This document shows positions 55,804 through 64,000 of a stretch of 64,000 nt of DNA, one piece after another. How positions within the stretch are numbered: position 1 is the stretch's first letter; every line of letters begins with the position of its first letter. This DNA is from ZYF759 sp046297455 (GTDB lineage Bacteria > Pseudomonadota > Alphaproteobacteria > Rhizobiales > Rhizobiaceae), in NCBI GenBank assembly GCA_046297455.1, contig JBKBIT010000007.1, positions 62,001-126,000 on the forward strand, written 5' to 3'. The position numbers and the translations under genes were made by a program. A model generated the notes under the pieces. The model was given only the letters and a program-made list of their open reading frames with translations. It ran no database searches and had not been told where the DNA came from.

Positions 55804-57138
55804 CTACTGCTGTTGCCGCTCCAGCAGAGCCCGATCCGGGCTCGGCGGGAATGCCTGGTTGGTTTCGACCCCGCGGATCAGATCCAGCGCATAATTGAGC
55901 TGGATGTCGTCTTCCTTGTCCGGCGGCACATAGGCCGACGAACCGGAGCCGTTCTCGTCCTCTTCGGCACCGATAATGTGCCCACGCAGTTCGGACTCGC
56001 CGCGGTTCAGGTTGCGACCGGTCAGTTCCTCAGGCAGCGGCTGCTCGACCTTGATGTCGGGCTCGATGCCGCGCGCCTGGATGGAAGTTCCCGAAGGCGT
56101 GTAGTACAGGGCCGTCGTCAGCCTGAGGGCTCCGTTCTCGGCCAGCGGGATGATGGTCTGCACCGATCCCTTGCCGAACGACTTCGTGCCCACGATCGTG
56201 GCACGGCGATGATCCTGCAACGCGCCCGCGACGATTTCCGAAGCACTCGCCGAGCCGCCATTTATCAGCACCACCATCGGCTTGCCGTCGATCAAATCGC
56301 CCGGTCGCGAATCGAAGCGCGTCACGTTGCGGGGATCGCGTCCGCGGGTGGAGACGATCTCCCCGCGGTCGAGGAAAGCGTCCGCCACGTTGACCGCCTG
56401 GTCGAGCAGCCCGCCCGGATTGAGGCGCAGGTCGAGCACATAGCCCTGCAGCTCGCGGTCGCCCGCTTCCTCGTTGATGCGCTGGATGGCGCTGCGCAGG
56501 TCGTCGGACGTGCGCTCGGTGAAGGAGTTGATCTTGATGTAGCCGACATCGTCCTCGAGGCTGAAGCGCACTGCGCGCACCTTGATGATGTCGCGTACGA
56601 TCGTCAGCGTGATCGGCTCCGAGGCCCCATCACGCAGAATTGTGAGTTCGATCGGCGTGTTGACAGCGCCACGCATGCGATCGACGGCATCCGACAGCGT
56701 CATGCCGCGCACGTCCTCGCCGTCGATCTCGGCGATCTTGTCGCCTGCGATGACACCAGCCCGCGCGGCGGGCGTGTCCTCGATCGGCGCAATGACCCGC
56801 ACCAGATCGTCTTCCATCGTCACCTCGATGCCCAGCCCGCCGAACTCGCCGCGGGTCTGGACCCGCATGTCCTGGGCCGCTTCCGGATTCAGGTAGGAAG
56901 AATGCGGGTCGAGAGAGGTCAGCATGCCGTTGATGGCGCTCTCGATCAGCTTGGCGTCTTCGGGCGGGGTAACGTATTGCGCGCGAACCCGTTCGAAGAT
57001 GTCGCCGAAGATTGCCAGATGGCGATAGGTCTCGGAGCTTGCCGCATTGGCGGAGGTGCCCACCGAGCCCTGCACGAGGCCCATGGCGGAGGCACCCATC
57101 AGGGCACCGGCGAGGAGTAGTGAAGCCTTACGTATCAT
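55804..57138 (-). CDS. ctpA: Carboxyl-terminal processing protease (S41)
   Basis: 444 residues. Signal peptide (ASLLLAGALMGASAMGLVQG), PDZ domain (GGLGIEVTMEDDLVRVIAPIEDTPAARAGV), and catalytic domain with the serine in NGGSASASEIVAGALQ and the lysine in VGTKSFGKGSVQT. A C-terminal YAPP-like tail follows. In alphaproteobacteria CtpA trims periplasmic cell-wall enzymes. It overlaps the 3' end of envC by 11 nt, so the two are co-expressed. Confidence 0.94.
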   Translation of the reverse strand: MIRKASLLLAGALMGASAMGLVQGSVGTSANAASSETYRHLAIFGDIFERVRAQYVTPPEDAKLIESAINGMLTSLDPHSSYLNPEAAQDMRVQTRGEFGGLGIEVTMEDDLVRVIAPIEDTPAARAGVIAGDKIAEIDGEDVRGMTLSDAVDRMRGAVNTPIELTILRDGASEPITLTIVRDIIKVRAVRFSLEDDVGYIKINSFTERTSDDLRSAIQRINEEAGDRELQGYVLDLRLNPGGLLDQAVNVADAFLDRGEIVSTRGRDPRNVTRFDSRPGDLIDGKPMVVLINGGSASASEIVAGALQDHRRATIVGTKSFGKGSVQTIIPLAENGALRLTTALYYTPSGTSIQARGIEPDIKVEQPLPEELTGRNLNRGESELRGHIIGAEEDENGSGSSAYVPPDKEDDIQLNYALDLIRGVETNQAFPPSPDRALLERQQQ

Positions 57139-58480
57139 TTCCTGCCCTTACAGAGTTGCGTTCCGCCCACCACGGGGCCGGATCGACGGGTTTCCCCTCT
57201 TTTCGGAACTCAATATAGAGCTCCGGACCGGAATCTTCATCGCCCGATATCGCGACGCTTGCGACCCTGGCTTCGCCCATCGCCCCGATGGGCTCTCCCG
57301 CCACCACGTTCTGGCCCAGCCTGACGCTGATTCTACTCATCCCCGCCAGGACCAGATGATAACCATCGCCGGCATTCAGGATCAAGAGTTGGCCATAGGA
57401 GCGGAACGGACCCGCATACAGCACCGACCCGTCTGACGGCGCGGTAACGATTGCGCCCGAATGTGTCCGCACGATGTCGCCGGAAAGCCTCCCGCCGGCC
57501 TCGTCGTCGTCGCCGAAACGGGCGACCGTGAAGCCCTGTACCGGCAGCGCCACCTGCCCGGTCAACGCGTTGAACGGCAAGGCGGCGAACTGCGTCGCCG
57601 CTTCCAGCTCCTGCCCGGCCTCGCGGGCCTCCTGGCGCCGCCGCTCGTCTTCCGCGCGCCGTGCTGCCAGTTCGGCCTGGCGCGCCGCCTCGGCCTCCTG
57701 CGCGGTCTCGATTTCCGCTGCCAGCGAGGCGATCAATTCTTCGAGACTGCCGGCACGTTCGGCCAGTTCGGCCGCCCGTTCCCGCTCGCGTTCGAGCCGC
57801 GCCTGCGATCGCGCCTGCAGGCGCTGCTTTTCCGCCGCCAGAAGGCTCATGCGCTGGCGTTCCTCGGCCTGGCGCATCATCGCCGAGACCATCCGGTCCT
57901 GCTCGGCCTCGATCTGGGCCGCCACCCGCGACAATTCGTTGAGATCGGCGATCAGGACCTCGGTCTCGGTCCGCAATTCCGGTACCACCGCGCCGAGAAG
58001 GATCGCGCTGCGCACCGAGGCTAATGCATCGTCGGGCCGCACCAGCATCGCCGGCGGCGGGTTGCGCCCCATGCGCTGCAGCGCGCCCAGCACCTCCGCC
58101 AGCACGCCGCGCCTGGCCGACAGGGAGGCGCGCAGATAATCGCGTTCTTCGGCAAGTCCTGCCAGCCGCGTCGAGATCCGCTCCACGTCCTCGCTCAACT
58201 GCCGTTCGACCTGTGCGGCGCGCACCAGCGCCGCCGTCAGCGTCTCGTGATCCTTCGCCAGCTGCTCGATTTCGGCCGACAGCGCTGCTGCCCGCTCGTC
58301 CGACAGCGCGATCCGGTCCATCAGCCGCTCGCGCTCGGAAATGCGCGCCAGCCGCTGTTCTTCCAGGCGCGCGGCCTCCTCGCCCGACGCCAGGGCCGGC
58401 GGCAGCGCGACGAGACAAAGCAGCGCCGCGGCGATCGCGCCGCGCATCAGGCTCTTCGAGCTCGTTTTCCGTCCTGTCAT
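57128..58480 (-). CDS. envC: Murein hydrolase activator (EnvC-like)
   Basis: 450 residues from the ATG at 58480, giving a proper signal peptide (SLMRGAIAAALLCLVALPPALA). A long coiled coil follows (LEEQRLARISERERLMDRIALSDERAAALSAEIEQL onward) and a C-terminal LytM domain (GDIVRTHSGAIVTAPSDGSVLYAGPFRSYGQLLILNAGDGYHLVLAGM). The LytM zinc ligands are missing, as in EnvC proteins that activate amidases instead of cutting the wall. A CtrA-like box lies 75 bp upstream of its start. Confidence 0.88.
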   Translation of the reverse strand: MTGRKTSSKSLMRGAIAAALLCLVALPPALASGEEAARLEEQRLARISERERLMDRIALSDERAAALSAEIEQLAKDHETLTAALVRAAQVERQLSEDVERISTRLAGLAEERDYLRASLSARRGVLAEVLGALQRMGRNPPPAMLVRPDDALASVRSAILLGAVVPELRTETEVLIADLNELSRVAAQIEAEQDRMVSAMMRQAEERQRMSLLAAEKQRLQARSQARLERERERAAELAERAGSLEELIASLAAEIETAQEAEAARQAELAARRAEDERRRQEAREAGQELEAATQFAALPFNALTGQVALPVQGFTVARFGDDDEAGGRLSGDIVRTHSGAIVTAPSDGSVLYAGPFRSYGQLLILNAGDGYHLVLAGMSRISVRLGQNVVAGEPIGAMGEARVASVAISGDEDSGPELYIEFRKEGKPVDPAPWWAERNSVRAGNDT

Positions 58481-58554
58481 GTCGCGCCCGTCATGCGCTC
58501 TGCGCCTTCTTGGCCTGTTTCGAGCCCCCGCGCCGCACCCTAGCCAGCCAGCCG

Positions 58555-58573
58555 TTAAGCAATCGTCAACCAT
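58555..58573 (+). promoter_or_regulatory. CtrA-like binding site upstream of envC-ctpA
   Basis: TTAAGCAATCGTCAACCAT fits TTAA-N7-TTAACCAT with a single T-to-C change. It has the same length, orientation and distance to its gene (75 bp) as the box before ftsK (73 bp). It suggests shared cell-cycle control of two division genes. Inference from motif only. Confidence 0.5.
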
Positions 58574-58609
58574 GTCGGCTCGCCTGTGGCGGCGGCGGGC
58601 CGCCTTCTG

Positions 58610-59101
58610 TCACCTGCCGGTGCCGCCCCGGTGGTAGGGATGTCCCGACAGGATCGTCGCGGCGCGGTAGAGCTGTTCGGCCAGCATGATGCGCACGATC
58701 TGGTGAGGCCAGGTCGCGGCCCCGAACGACACCGAGAACTCCGCCTTCGCCTTCATCTGCGGATCGTGCCCGTCCGGACCGCCGATTGCAAACATGATTT
58801 CGCGCCGGCCCGCATCGCGCAGCTGGCCGAGCTTCCCGGCAAACGCCTCCGAAGCCATGTTCTTTCCGGTTTCGTCGAGCAATATCAGGGCCTTGTCGCC
58901 CAGCTGCGTGGCCAGCGCGGCACCTTCCTCGCGCTGTCTTTCGGCCGTCGAGCCGCGCCGGCTCTCGGCGATCTCGATCACCCCGGCATGATCCATGCCG
59001 ATGGCGGGTGCGCTCCTGGCGAACCGCTCCAGATAGCGGTCGGCCAATTCCTTCTCGGGGCCGGCCTTCATCCGGCCCACGGCAAATATCCAGACCTTCA
59101 T
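58610..59101 (-). CDS. rlmH: 23S rRNA pseudouridine-1915 N3-methyltransferase
   Basis: 163 residues from the ATG at 59101 (MKVWIFAVGRMKAGPEKELADRY). The SPOUT fold is shown by LILLDETGKNMASEAFAGKL, MFAIGGPDGHDPQMKAKA and the knot-forming C-terminus WPHQIVRIMLAEQLYRAATILSGHPYHR. It methylates helix 69 of 23S rRNA. It is the neighbour of rsfS, a conserved pair. Confidence 0.95.
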   Translation of the reverse strand: MKVWIFAVGRMKAGPEKELADRYLERFARSAPAIGMDHAGVIEIAESRRGSTAERQREEGAALATQLGDKALILLDETGKNMASEAFAGKLGQLRDAGRREIMFAIGGPDGHDPQMKAKAEFSVSFGAATWPHQIVRIMLAEQLYRAATILSGHPYHRGGTGR

Positions 59102-59141
59102 CCCGACCGCCGTCCGGCGCGACCCTTGCGGGGCCGCCCGC

Positions 59142-59585
59142 TCAGTGCAGCGTCTCGTCCTCGAGATCGGGCGTCTGCCACATCTTCTCGATGTTGTAGA
59201 ACTCCCGCACCTCGGGCCTGAACACATGGACGATGACGTCGCCCGTATCGATCAGCACCCAATCGGCATTGCTGAGCCCTTCCAGGCGTGGCGTGCCCAG
59301 GCCGGCATCCTTGATCGCCTTGATCAGATGGTCGGCCACCGCCGCGACATGGCGGTGCGAGCGCCCCGAGGCGACAACCATGTAGTCGCCCAGGCTGGAT
59401 CTGCCCTGAATGTCGATGGAGACGATGTTTTCGGCCTTGGAGTCGTCCAGACTGGCAAGGACGGTGTCGAGGGCGCGGGACGCGTCGATGCTGATCCCGG
59501 CCGGCGAAGGCGCAGTGTCGGCCTTCTTCCGCAATGCTGTTCTCAGTGTTTTTCCTTTCCTGACGGAACAACCTGCGCGGCACAT
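59142..59585 (-). CDS. rsfS: Ribosomal silencing factor RsfS
   Basis: The conserved domain runs from ALDTVLASLDDSKAENIVSIDIQGRSSLGDYMVVASGRSHRHV to EFYNIEKMWQTPDLEDETLH. It binds L14 and blocks subunit joining in stationary phase. The start is uncertain: the frame is open to 59651, an ATG lies at 59585, and a CTG or TTG just before the domain has a better ribosome-binding site (AGGAAAGGA near 59555). nadD normally lies next to rsfS; here it is 3.8 kb away. Confidence 0.88.
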   Translation of the reverse strand: MCRAGCSVRKGKTLRTALRKKADTAPSPAGISIDASRALDTVLASLDDSKAENIVSIDIQGRSSLGDYMVVASGRSHRHVAAVADHLIKAIKDAGLGTPRLEGLSNADWVLIDTGDVIVHVFRPEVREFYNIEKMWQTPDLEDETLH

Positions 59586-59779
59586 GCCGCAACAGGGAAG
59601 ATAGGCAGAGTCGCATTGCAGTTTCAAGACACGAGATGCGCGGTGCTTCATGGGCCGATTAACCCAAAGTCAATTCGAAGCCGATAGAGTTCGGCCTCCT
59701 GGCGCCGATTTCTGGTTGTGAAGCTTCCAGCCGGATTTCGGGTTTCAAGAACTGTGTCCTTGCAGGAGTTGCGCAAGTC

Positions 59780-61792
59780 ATGATGCAGGTGGTCAATTGC
59801 ATCGCAACGCTGCACGACCCCTGGATCGTGCTTCTGGCGGCGGTGGTTTGCGTCGCTGGCGGCTGGGTCGGTCTGGAACTCCTGCGCCGCGCTCGCGAAA
59901 GGCAGGGCTTCCAGCAGGCAGGCTGGGCCTTCCTGTCATCTGTCGCGATCGGCTCTTCGGTCTGGTGCACCCATTTCATTGCCATGCTCGCCTATGAGCC
60001 GTCCGCGCCCGTGACTTACGATCCGGTGCTGACCTTCCTGTCACTCCTGATCGTGATCCTGGGCAGCGCGCTCGCACTGATACTGGCGCTGACGCCCGTT
60101 CGCCTCACGGCCGCGCTGGGCGGCGCGGTCTTGGGCCTCACGATCGCCGCGATGCACTATGTCGGCATGATGGCTTACCGGGTTGACGGCATCGTTGCCT
60201 GGGACATGGCCTATGTCGCCGCATCCGTGCTTCTGTCGATCGTCTTTGGCGTCGCGGCTCTCGCGTCCCTGGGGCGGGTGAACGCCCTGGTGACACTGGC
60301 CTTGTTCGTTTCAGGCGTGGTTTCACTGCATTTCACGGGCATGACGGCCGTTTCGGTGACACCCCTGGCCACCGGCGCGCCGATTGTTGATCCCTTCGTG
60401 AGCAATGCCATGGCCGTGGCTGTAGCCGGTGTCGCTCTTCTCATCGTGGGTACCGGCATCACCAGCTTCATGATCGATTCCGACGCCTCCGACGCCCACC
60501 TCGCGCGTCTTCGGCACATGGCACTGAGCGACGCGCTGACCGGCCTGCCGAACAGGGTCAGCTTCGGCGATCATCTGCGCCACGAAATCACGCGTGCCAG
60601 CTCGCAGGGCCACAAGGTCGCCATCATCGGCATGGACCTGGACAGTTTTAAGGAAATCAATGACATGAGGGGTCACGAAAGCGGCGACAAGGCTCTGGTC
60701 CAGATCGGACGGAGGTTGACCGCGCTGCTGCGTGACGGCGAATTCGTCGCCCGCATCGGTGGCGATGAGTTCGCCGCGGTCAAACCCTATTCCGAGGAAT
60801 GCGACCTCTCCGATTTCCTGACACGCATCGAACAGCAATTGCCGAAACCGATCGAGATCGGCGAGAGCTCGTTCGTCACCGGTGCATCGATCGGCGTCTC
60901 CGTCTATCCTCAGGATGGTCTCGATCCTGACCGTCTCGTCGGCAATGCCGACCTCGCCATGTACCGCGCTAAGAACGATCCGCTCCGCAGCGTCTGCTAC
61001 TACGAAGCCGGCATGGACGAGATGGCCCGCAAGAAGCGCGAGATGGCGACCGAGTTGCGCAACGCCATTCCAGCCGGACAAATGCTGCTGCATTTCCAGG
61101 TCCAGACCACCGTGGCCTCGCGAAACGAGATCGTCGGCTATGAAGTCCTCTTGCGGTGGAACCACCCACGCCTGGGTGCCGTGCCGCCAGCCGAATTCAT
61201 TCCGCTGGCCGAAGAGACTGGGCAGATCATCGAGATTGGCGAATGGGTACTGCGTGAGGCCTGTCGGGAGGCGGTTCTTTGGCCCGGCAGGGAGAAGATC
61301 GCCGTCAACCTTTCGGCAATTCAACTGGCCGACCGAAATCTGCCTGCCCTGGTGCACGGCATCCTGCTGGAGACCGGACTTGCGCCGTCGCGGCTGGAAC
61401 TGGAGATCACCGAATCCTCGATCATTCGCGACGAGGTTCGAGCTCTGGAGACCCTGCGACGGCTTCGAGCCCTCGGCATAACCATTGCCATAGACGATTT
61501 CGGCACCGGCTATTCGTCGCTGGCGACGTTGCGCTCGTTCCCCTTCGATCGCATCAAGCTCGACCGTTCCTTCATGGGCGAAATCGGTGAGTCCGCTCAG
61601 GCCAGGGCTATCGTCCGCGCCGTCCTTGCGCTTGGAAAGAGCCTGAAGATCCCCGTTCTCGCGGAAGGGGTGGAGTCGGAAGCGCAACTGGACATCCTGG
61701 CCATTGAGGGTTGCGACGAAGCTCAGGGTTATCTGCTGGGCCGGCCCGGGCCCAGGGACGTCAAGGGAACGACGACCAGGAAGGTCGCCTGA
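59780..61792 (+). CDS. MHYT-GGDEF-EAL cyclic-di-GMP signalling protein
   Basis: 670 residues. The N-terminal MHYT sensor has seven membrane helices with its three repeats (VWCTHFIAMLAYEP, MHYVGMMAYRV, LHFTGMTAVSV), a module proposed to bind copper and sense O2, CO or NO. Then GGDEF at 327-331 (intact active site) and an EAL domain whose signature reads EVL (455-457). Other EAL catalytic residues are kept: NLSAIQL, EITES, DDFGTGYSSL, IKLDRSF, AEGVES. It could make or degrade c-di-GMP. First gene of an insertion between rsfS and nadD. Confidence 0.92.
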   Translation: MMQVVNCIATLHDPWIVLLAAVVCVAGGWVGLELLRRARERQGFQQAGWAFLSSVAIGSSVWCTHFIAMLAYEPSAPVTYDPVLTFLSLLIVILGSALALILALTPVRLTAALGGAVLGLTIAAMHYVGMMAYRVDGIVAWDMAYVAASVLLSIVFGVAALASLGRVNALVTLALFVSGVVSLHFTGMTAVSVTPLATGAPIVDPFVSNAMAVAVAGVALLIVGTGITSFMIDSDASDAHLARLRHMALSDALTGLPNRVSFGDHLRHEITRASSQGHKVAIIGMDLDSFKEINDMRGHESGDKALVQIGRRLTALLRDGEFVARIGGDEFAAVKPYSEECDLSDFLTRIEQQLPKPIEIGESSFVTGASIGVSVYPQDGLDPDRLVGNADLAMYRAKNDPLRSVCYYEAGMDEMARKKREMATELRNAIPAGQMLLHFQVQTTVASRNEIVGYEVLLRWNHPRLGAVPPAEFIPLAEETGQIIEIGEWVLREACREAVLWPGREKIAVNLSAIQLADRNLPALVHGILLETGLAPSRLELEITESSIIRDEVRALETLRRLRALGITIAIDDFGTGYSSLATLRSFPFDRIKLDRSFMGEIGESAQARAIVRAVLALGKSLKIPVLAEGVESEAQLDILAIEGCDEAQGYLLGRPGPRDVKGTTTRKVA

Positions 61793-61829
61793 CAGAATAT
61801 ATGCGACTGATCTGGAACGTCGGCTTGTG

Positions 61830-61857
61830 TGGTTGGTTGAACATCGGAAACCAACCA
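61830..61857 (+). promoter_or_regulatory. Inverted repeat just upstream of the PfpI gene start
   Basis: TGGTTGGTT and AACCAACCA form a perfect 9-bp stem around a 10-nt loop. The right arm ends one base before the GGAGG ribosome-binding site of the next gene (ATG at 61869). It could be an operator or an mRNA hairpin. No T-run follows, so termination of the upstream gene is unlikely. Confidence 0.4.
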
Positions 61858-61868
61858 TGGAGGCATCA

Positions 61869-62429
61869 ATGCACGACATATCAGGAAAACGGGTCGCCAT
61901 CCTCGCCACGCACGGCTTCGAGCAGTCGGAACTCGAAGTGCCGCGCGACAGGCTGCGCGAGGCCGGCGCCGACGTCCATATCATCTCGCTGGAGGAAGGT
62001 GAGATCAGGGGCTGGGACAAGGACGACTGGGGCAGCCCGGTCAAGGTGGACGGCAGGCTCGATCAGCTTGCCGCGCGCGACTATGACGCGCTGGTGCTGC
62101 CCGGCGGCCAGATCAACCCCGACCTGCTCCGGGTCGAGCCCAAAGCCATCGCAATCATCAAGAGCTTCTGGAACGACAAGAAGGTGATCGGCGCGATCTG
62201 TCACGCGCCCTGGCTGCTCATCGAAGCAGACATCATCGCTGGCCGCGAGGTCACCTCCTACCATTCCATCAAGACGGACGTCATCAATGCCGGCGCCCAG
62301 TGGCGCGATGAGGAGGTCGTGGTCGACCAGGGGCTGGTGACCAGCCGCAATCCTGGCGATCTGGAAGCATTCTGCGCCAAGCTGGCCGAGGAGATCGCCG
62401 AAGGCAGGCACGAGCGCCGCGCTGCCTAG
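61869..62429 (+). CDS. DJ-1/PfpI-family protein
   Basis: 186 residues from the ATG at 61869, with GGAGG 5 nt upstream; an earlier ATG at 61857 overlaps that site. The nucleophile elbow is AICHAPW with C111; the N-terminal ILATHGFEQSELEVPRDRLREAGADVHIIS supplies the acidic partner residue. Relatives are annotated as PfpI/YhbO proteases or deglycases; both activities are debated. It is not in a stress operon; its neighbours are the c-di-GMP protein and the ethylene-receptor-like gene. Confidence 0.88.
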   Translation: MHDISGKRVAILATHGFEQSELEVPRDRLREAGADVHIISLEEGEIRGWDKDDWGSPVKVDGRLDQLAARDYDALVLPGGQINPDLLRVEPKAIAIIKSFWNDKKVIGAICHAPWLLIEADIIAGREVTSYHSIKTDVINAGAQWRDEEVVVDQGLVTSRNPGDLEAFCAKLAEEIAEGRHERRAA

Positions 62430-62678
62430 CATCGTTGCCTTCCCGCAGGCGGCTTTGACCGGTGGGCAAGGCTCCGGCACTGCCGCATGAGAGGGTCTTG
62501 GCCATCGCAACCCGGCAATTGGGTCGCGCCGGAAGGCATGCAGGCGCCTTCCGGCCCGTCAGATCCCACTTACCGCAATCGACATGGCGGTTTGCCGCGT
62601 CTAGGGCTTGCTTAGCCGCATTTCTGATGCAGATTCGCGGGAGAACACAAAAAGACTCCGTGCCTGCGGGAGGGCGCC

Positions 62679-63317
62679 ATGCTGGACTACCTCATCAGCC
62701 TCTGTACCACGCAGGAGGGACTGTTCAGCCTTGTCGTGGGATCCGACCTGCTTATCGCGCTGGCCTATTTCTCGATTCCCGTCTCCATGCTCTGGGTGTT
62801 TCGCAACCGCAGCGAGGACCTGCCTTATCCAGCGCTATGGATCGCCTTCGTGCTGTTCATTTTCGCCTGCGGCGCGACCCATCTCGCCCATTTTGCGGGC
62901 GTCGTGAACGGAACGGCCCTGCTCGAATGGCGAGCGCCCATCCATGTCGCCACCGCGATCATCTCGGTCGTGACGGCCATCGCACTCAGCATGACCTTGC
63001 CCAAAATAGCGCTTCTCCCCTCGCCGCAGCGCCAGCAGCGCGAACTCAGGCGGGCCGTCGAGCAGGCCACGCGGGAAAAGGACGCGCTTCTGCTCGAGCT
63101 CAATCACCGTGTCGGCAACCAGCTGGCCATGCTCGGCGCCATCGTCCGGCGCGAATTGCGCGCGGCACCCGGACAGGACTCGCTCCTGCGGGTACAGGAA
63201 TTGCTGGAGGAGCTGGGCGAACAGCACCACCGTCTCTCCAGGCAGAACTACACGCCGGAGCATCCCGCCCATGCTTTTGCCGGGCGGCTGCGCGCCGAAA
63301 CTGCCGAGGCGCGGTGA
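62679..63317 (+). CDS. Ethylene-receptor-like membrane protein with kinase dimerisation box, no ATPase domain
   Basis: 212 residues; GGGAGGG lies 4 nt before the ATG. Residues 20-105 form three membrane helices closely resembling the plant ETR1 ethylene-binding domain: DLLIALAYFSIPVSMLWVF then FACGATHLAHF. C64 and H68 are the pair that holds copper in ETR1, and D23 and Y30 match other key residues. A HisKA_2-like box follows (LLLELNHRVGNQLAMLGAIV, H143). The frame stops 70 residues later and only 55 bp separate it from nadD, so no HATPase domain exists. It may be a sensor that hands off to another protein. Ethylene binding is inferred. Confidence 0.8.
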   Translation: MLDYLISLCTTQEGLFSLVVGSDLLIALAYFSIPVSMLWVFRNRSEDLPYPALWIAFVLFIFACGATHLAHFAGVVNGTALLEWRAPIHVATAIISVVTAIALSMTLPKIALLPSPQRQQRELRRAVEQATREKDALLLELNHRVGNQLAMLGAIVRRELRAAPGQDSLLRVQELLEELGEQHHRLSRQNYTPEHPAHAFAGRLRAETAEAR

Positions 63318-63372
63318 GCGCAATCCGGTCCCCGCGAGAGGCAGGGCAATTGCATATGGCGTCGAGTTTCGA

Positions 63373-64000
63373 CTAGCCCCCGCCCCTCAATCGCGTCGAA
63401 GACAGCGTCGAGCGCGGGCCGTGGACGAACGTCCAGGCCGGGGCAGGCATCCGGACCAGCGCGGCCGCGTCGCTCTCGTCGACGCGAAACCGTTCATAGG
63501 TCCGCGCCATCACCGAATTCATCGCCGCCATGCTGGCGCCCGGTCGGTCGAGCACCGCGATCGGCACCGTCTCGGCGATCTCCCGCCAGCGCTGCCAGCG
63601 ATGGAACTGGCGCAGATTGTCCGCCCCCATCACCCAGACGAAGAACACGCTCGGATTCTTCGCCCGCGCCAGCGCGATCGTGTCGGCCGTGTAGCGCACG
63701 TTGTGGCTGGCTTCGAAAGCGGTAACCTCGATGCGCGGATGCCGGGCAAGAACGCGGCTCCGCTCGATCCGTTCGGCCAGCGTGGCGCCGGCGCGCTGCT
63801 TCAGCGGGTTGCCCGGCGTCACCATCCACCACAGCCGGTCGAGCCGCAGCCGGGCAAGCGCGGTTTCAGCCATCAGCAGATGCGCCTCGTGCGGCGGGTT
63901 GAACGACCCGCCGAACAGTCCCACCGCCATGCCCTTTTCGGCATGCGGCATACGCAGGAAGCGCTTGGGCGGCAAATCCGCGACGGAATTGCGTGTCTTC
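63373..64000 (-). CDS. nadD: Nicotinate-nucleotide adenylyltransferase (5' end uncertain)
   Basis: GLFGGSFNPPHEAHLLMAE is the nucleotidyltransferase (HxGH-type) motif, here PPHEAH. LWWMVTPGNPLKQRAG, FVWVMGADNLRQFHRWQRW and the terminal SSTRLR ISSTxIR-type motif are present. The enzyme forms NaAD in NAD synthesis. The frame is open to the window edge: possible starts are ATG at 63930 or 63951 (MPHAEKGM), a TTG at 63975, or beyond 64000; relatives often have residues before MPHxEKGM, so the start may be outside. Confidence 0.92.
   Translation of the reverse strand, partial: KTRNSVADLPPKRFLRMPHAEKGMAVGLFGGSFNPPHEAHLLMAETALARLRLDRLWWMVTPGNPLKQRAGATLAERIERSRVLARHPRIEVTAFEASHNVRYTADTIALARAKNPSVFFVWVMGADNLRQFHRWQRWREIAETVPIAVLDRPGASMAAMNSVMARTYERFRVDESDAAALVRMPAPAWTFVHGPRSTLSSTRLRGGG

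Noticed and set aside
59659..59675. TTAACCCAAAGTCAATT as a third CtrA site (upstream of rsfS and the MHYT gene)
   Set aside because: Only TTAA-N7-TCAA without the CCAT extension; too weak compared with the two boxes that I kept.

Overview
This window is a high-GC, gene-dense stretch of an alphaproteobacterial chromosome. Gene content and order point to the Rhizobiales (Hyphomicrobiales). Clan-typical blocks are usg; hemC-hemD-mitofilin-hemY beside tsaD-gpsA; a CenR-type regulator beside a cyclic-nucleotide-binding gene and xth; lolA-ftsK; glnK-amtB-tesB-ubi; ccm genes beside acnA; priA-atpHAGDC; and rppH-deacetylase-ctpA-envC-rlmH-rsfS-nadD. I cannot name the genus. No rRNA, tRNA, insertion sequence, prophage or CRISPR array was seen, and no stretch over 300 bp lacks a gene.

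Layout. 0-4 kb: partial usg, acs, a 21-codon ORF with an extreme ribosome-binding site followed by a terminator, then a glutamine amidotransferase and a TerB-like gene. 4-12.7 kb: tetrapyrrole genes with two envelope proteins, divergent from tsaD-gpsA-YciI-EVE-methyltransferase. A perfect 52-bp palindrome then leads into a DUF1761 membrane protein. 13-16.7 kb: L,D-transpeptidase, CenR-like regulator, cNMP-binding protein, exonuclease III, LolA. 16.7-27 kb: ftsK, an orphan histidine kinase, amtB-glnK with a sigma-54-type promoter, tesB, a ubiquinone-type hydroxylase, OsmC, an amino-acid dehydrogenase and periplasmic MsrA. 27-38 kb: cytochrome c maturation genes ccmB-C-D-G, separated from ccmA by about 7 kb holding an SH3 protein, an MFS transporter, a Wzz-like protein and aconitase. 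38-50 kb: leuS-lptE, fsa, priA, a small membrane protein and the F1 ATP synthase operon.

50-64 kb: a conserved backbone (rppH to nadD, minus strand) interrupted by two plus-strand insertions. The first (50.1-53.9 kb) holds a sialidase-like protein with a membrane partner, a Cu/Zn superoxide dismutase and a class-C beta-lactamase-like hydrolase. The second (59.8-63.3 kb) holds an MHYT-GGDEF-EAL protein, a PfpI/DJ-1 protein and a membrane protein that looks like a plant-type ethylene-binding domain joined to a histidine-kinase dimerisation box with no ATPase domain.

The strongest leads are the ethylene-receptor-like truncated kinase, the 52-bp palindrome spanning exactly from one stop codon to the next start codon, the 21-codon ORF whose ribosome-binding site matches 15 consecutive bases of the 16S anti-SD tail, a matching pair of CtrA-type boxes upstream of ftsK and envC-ctpA, and the split ccmA/ccmB locus.
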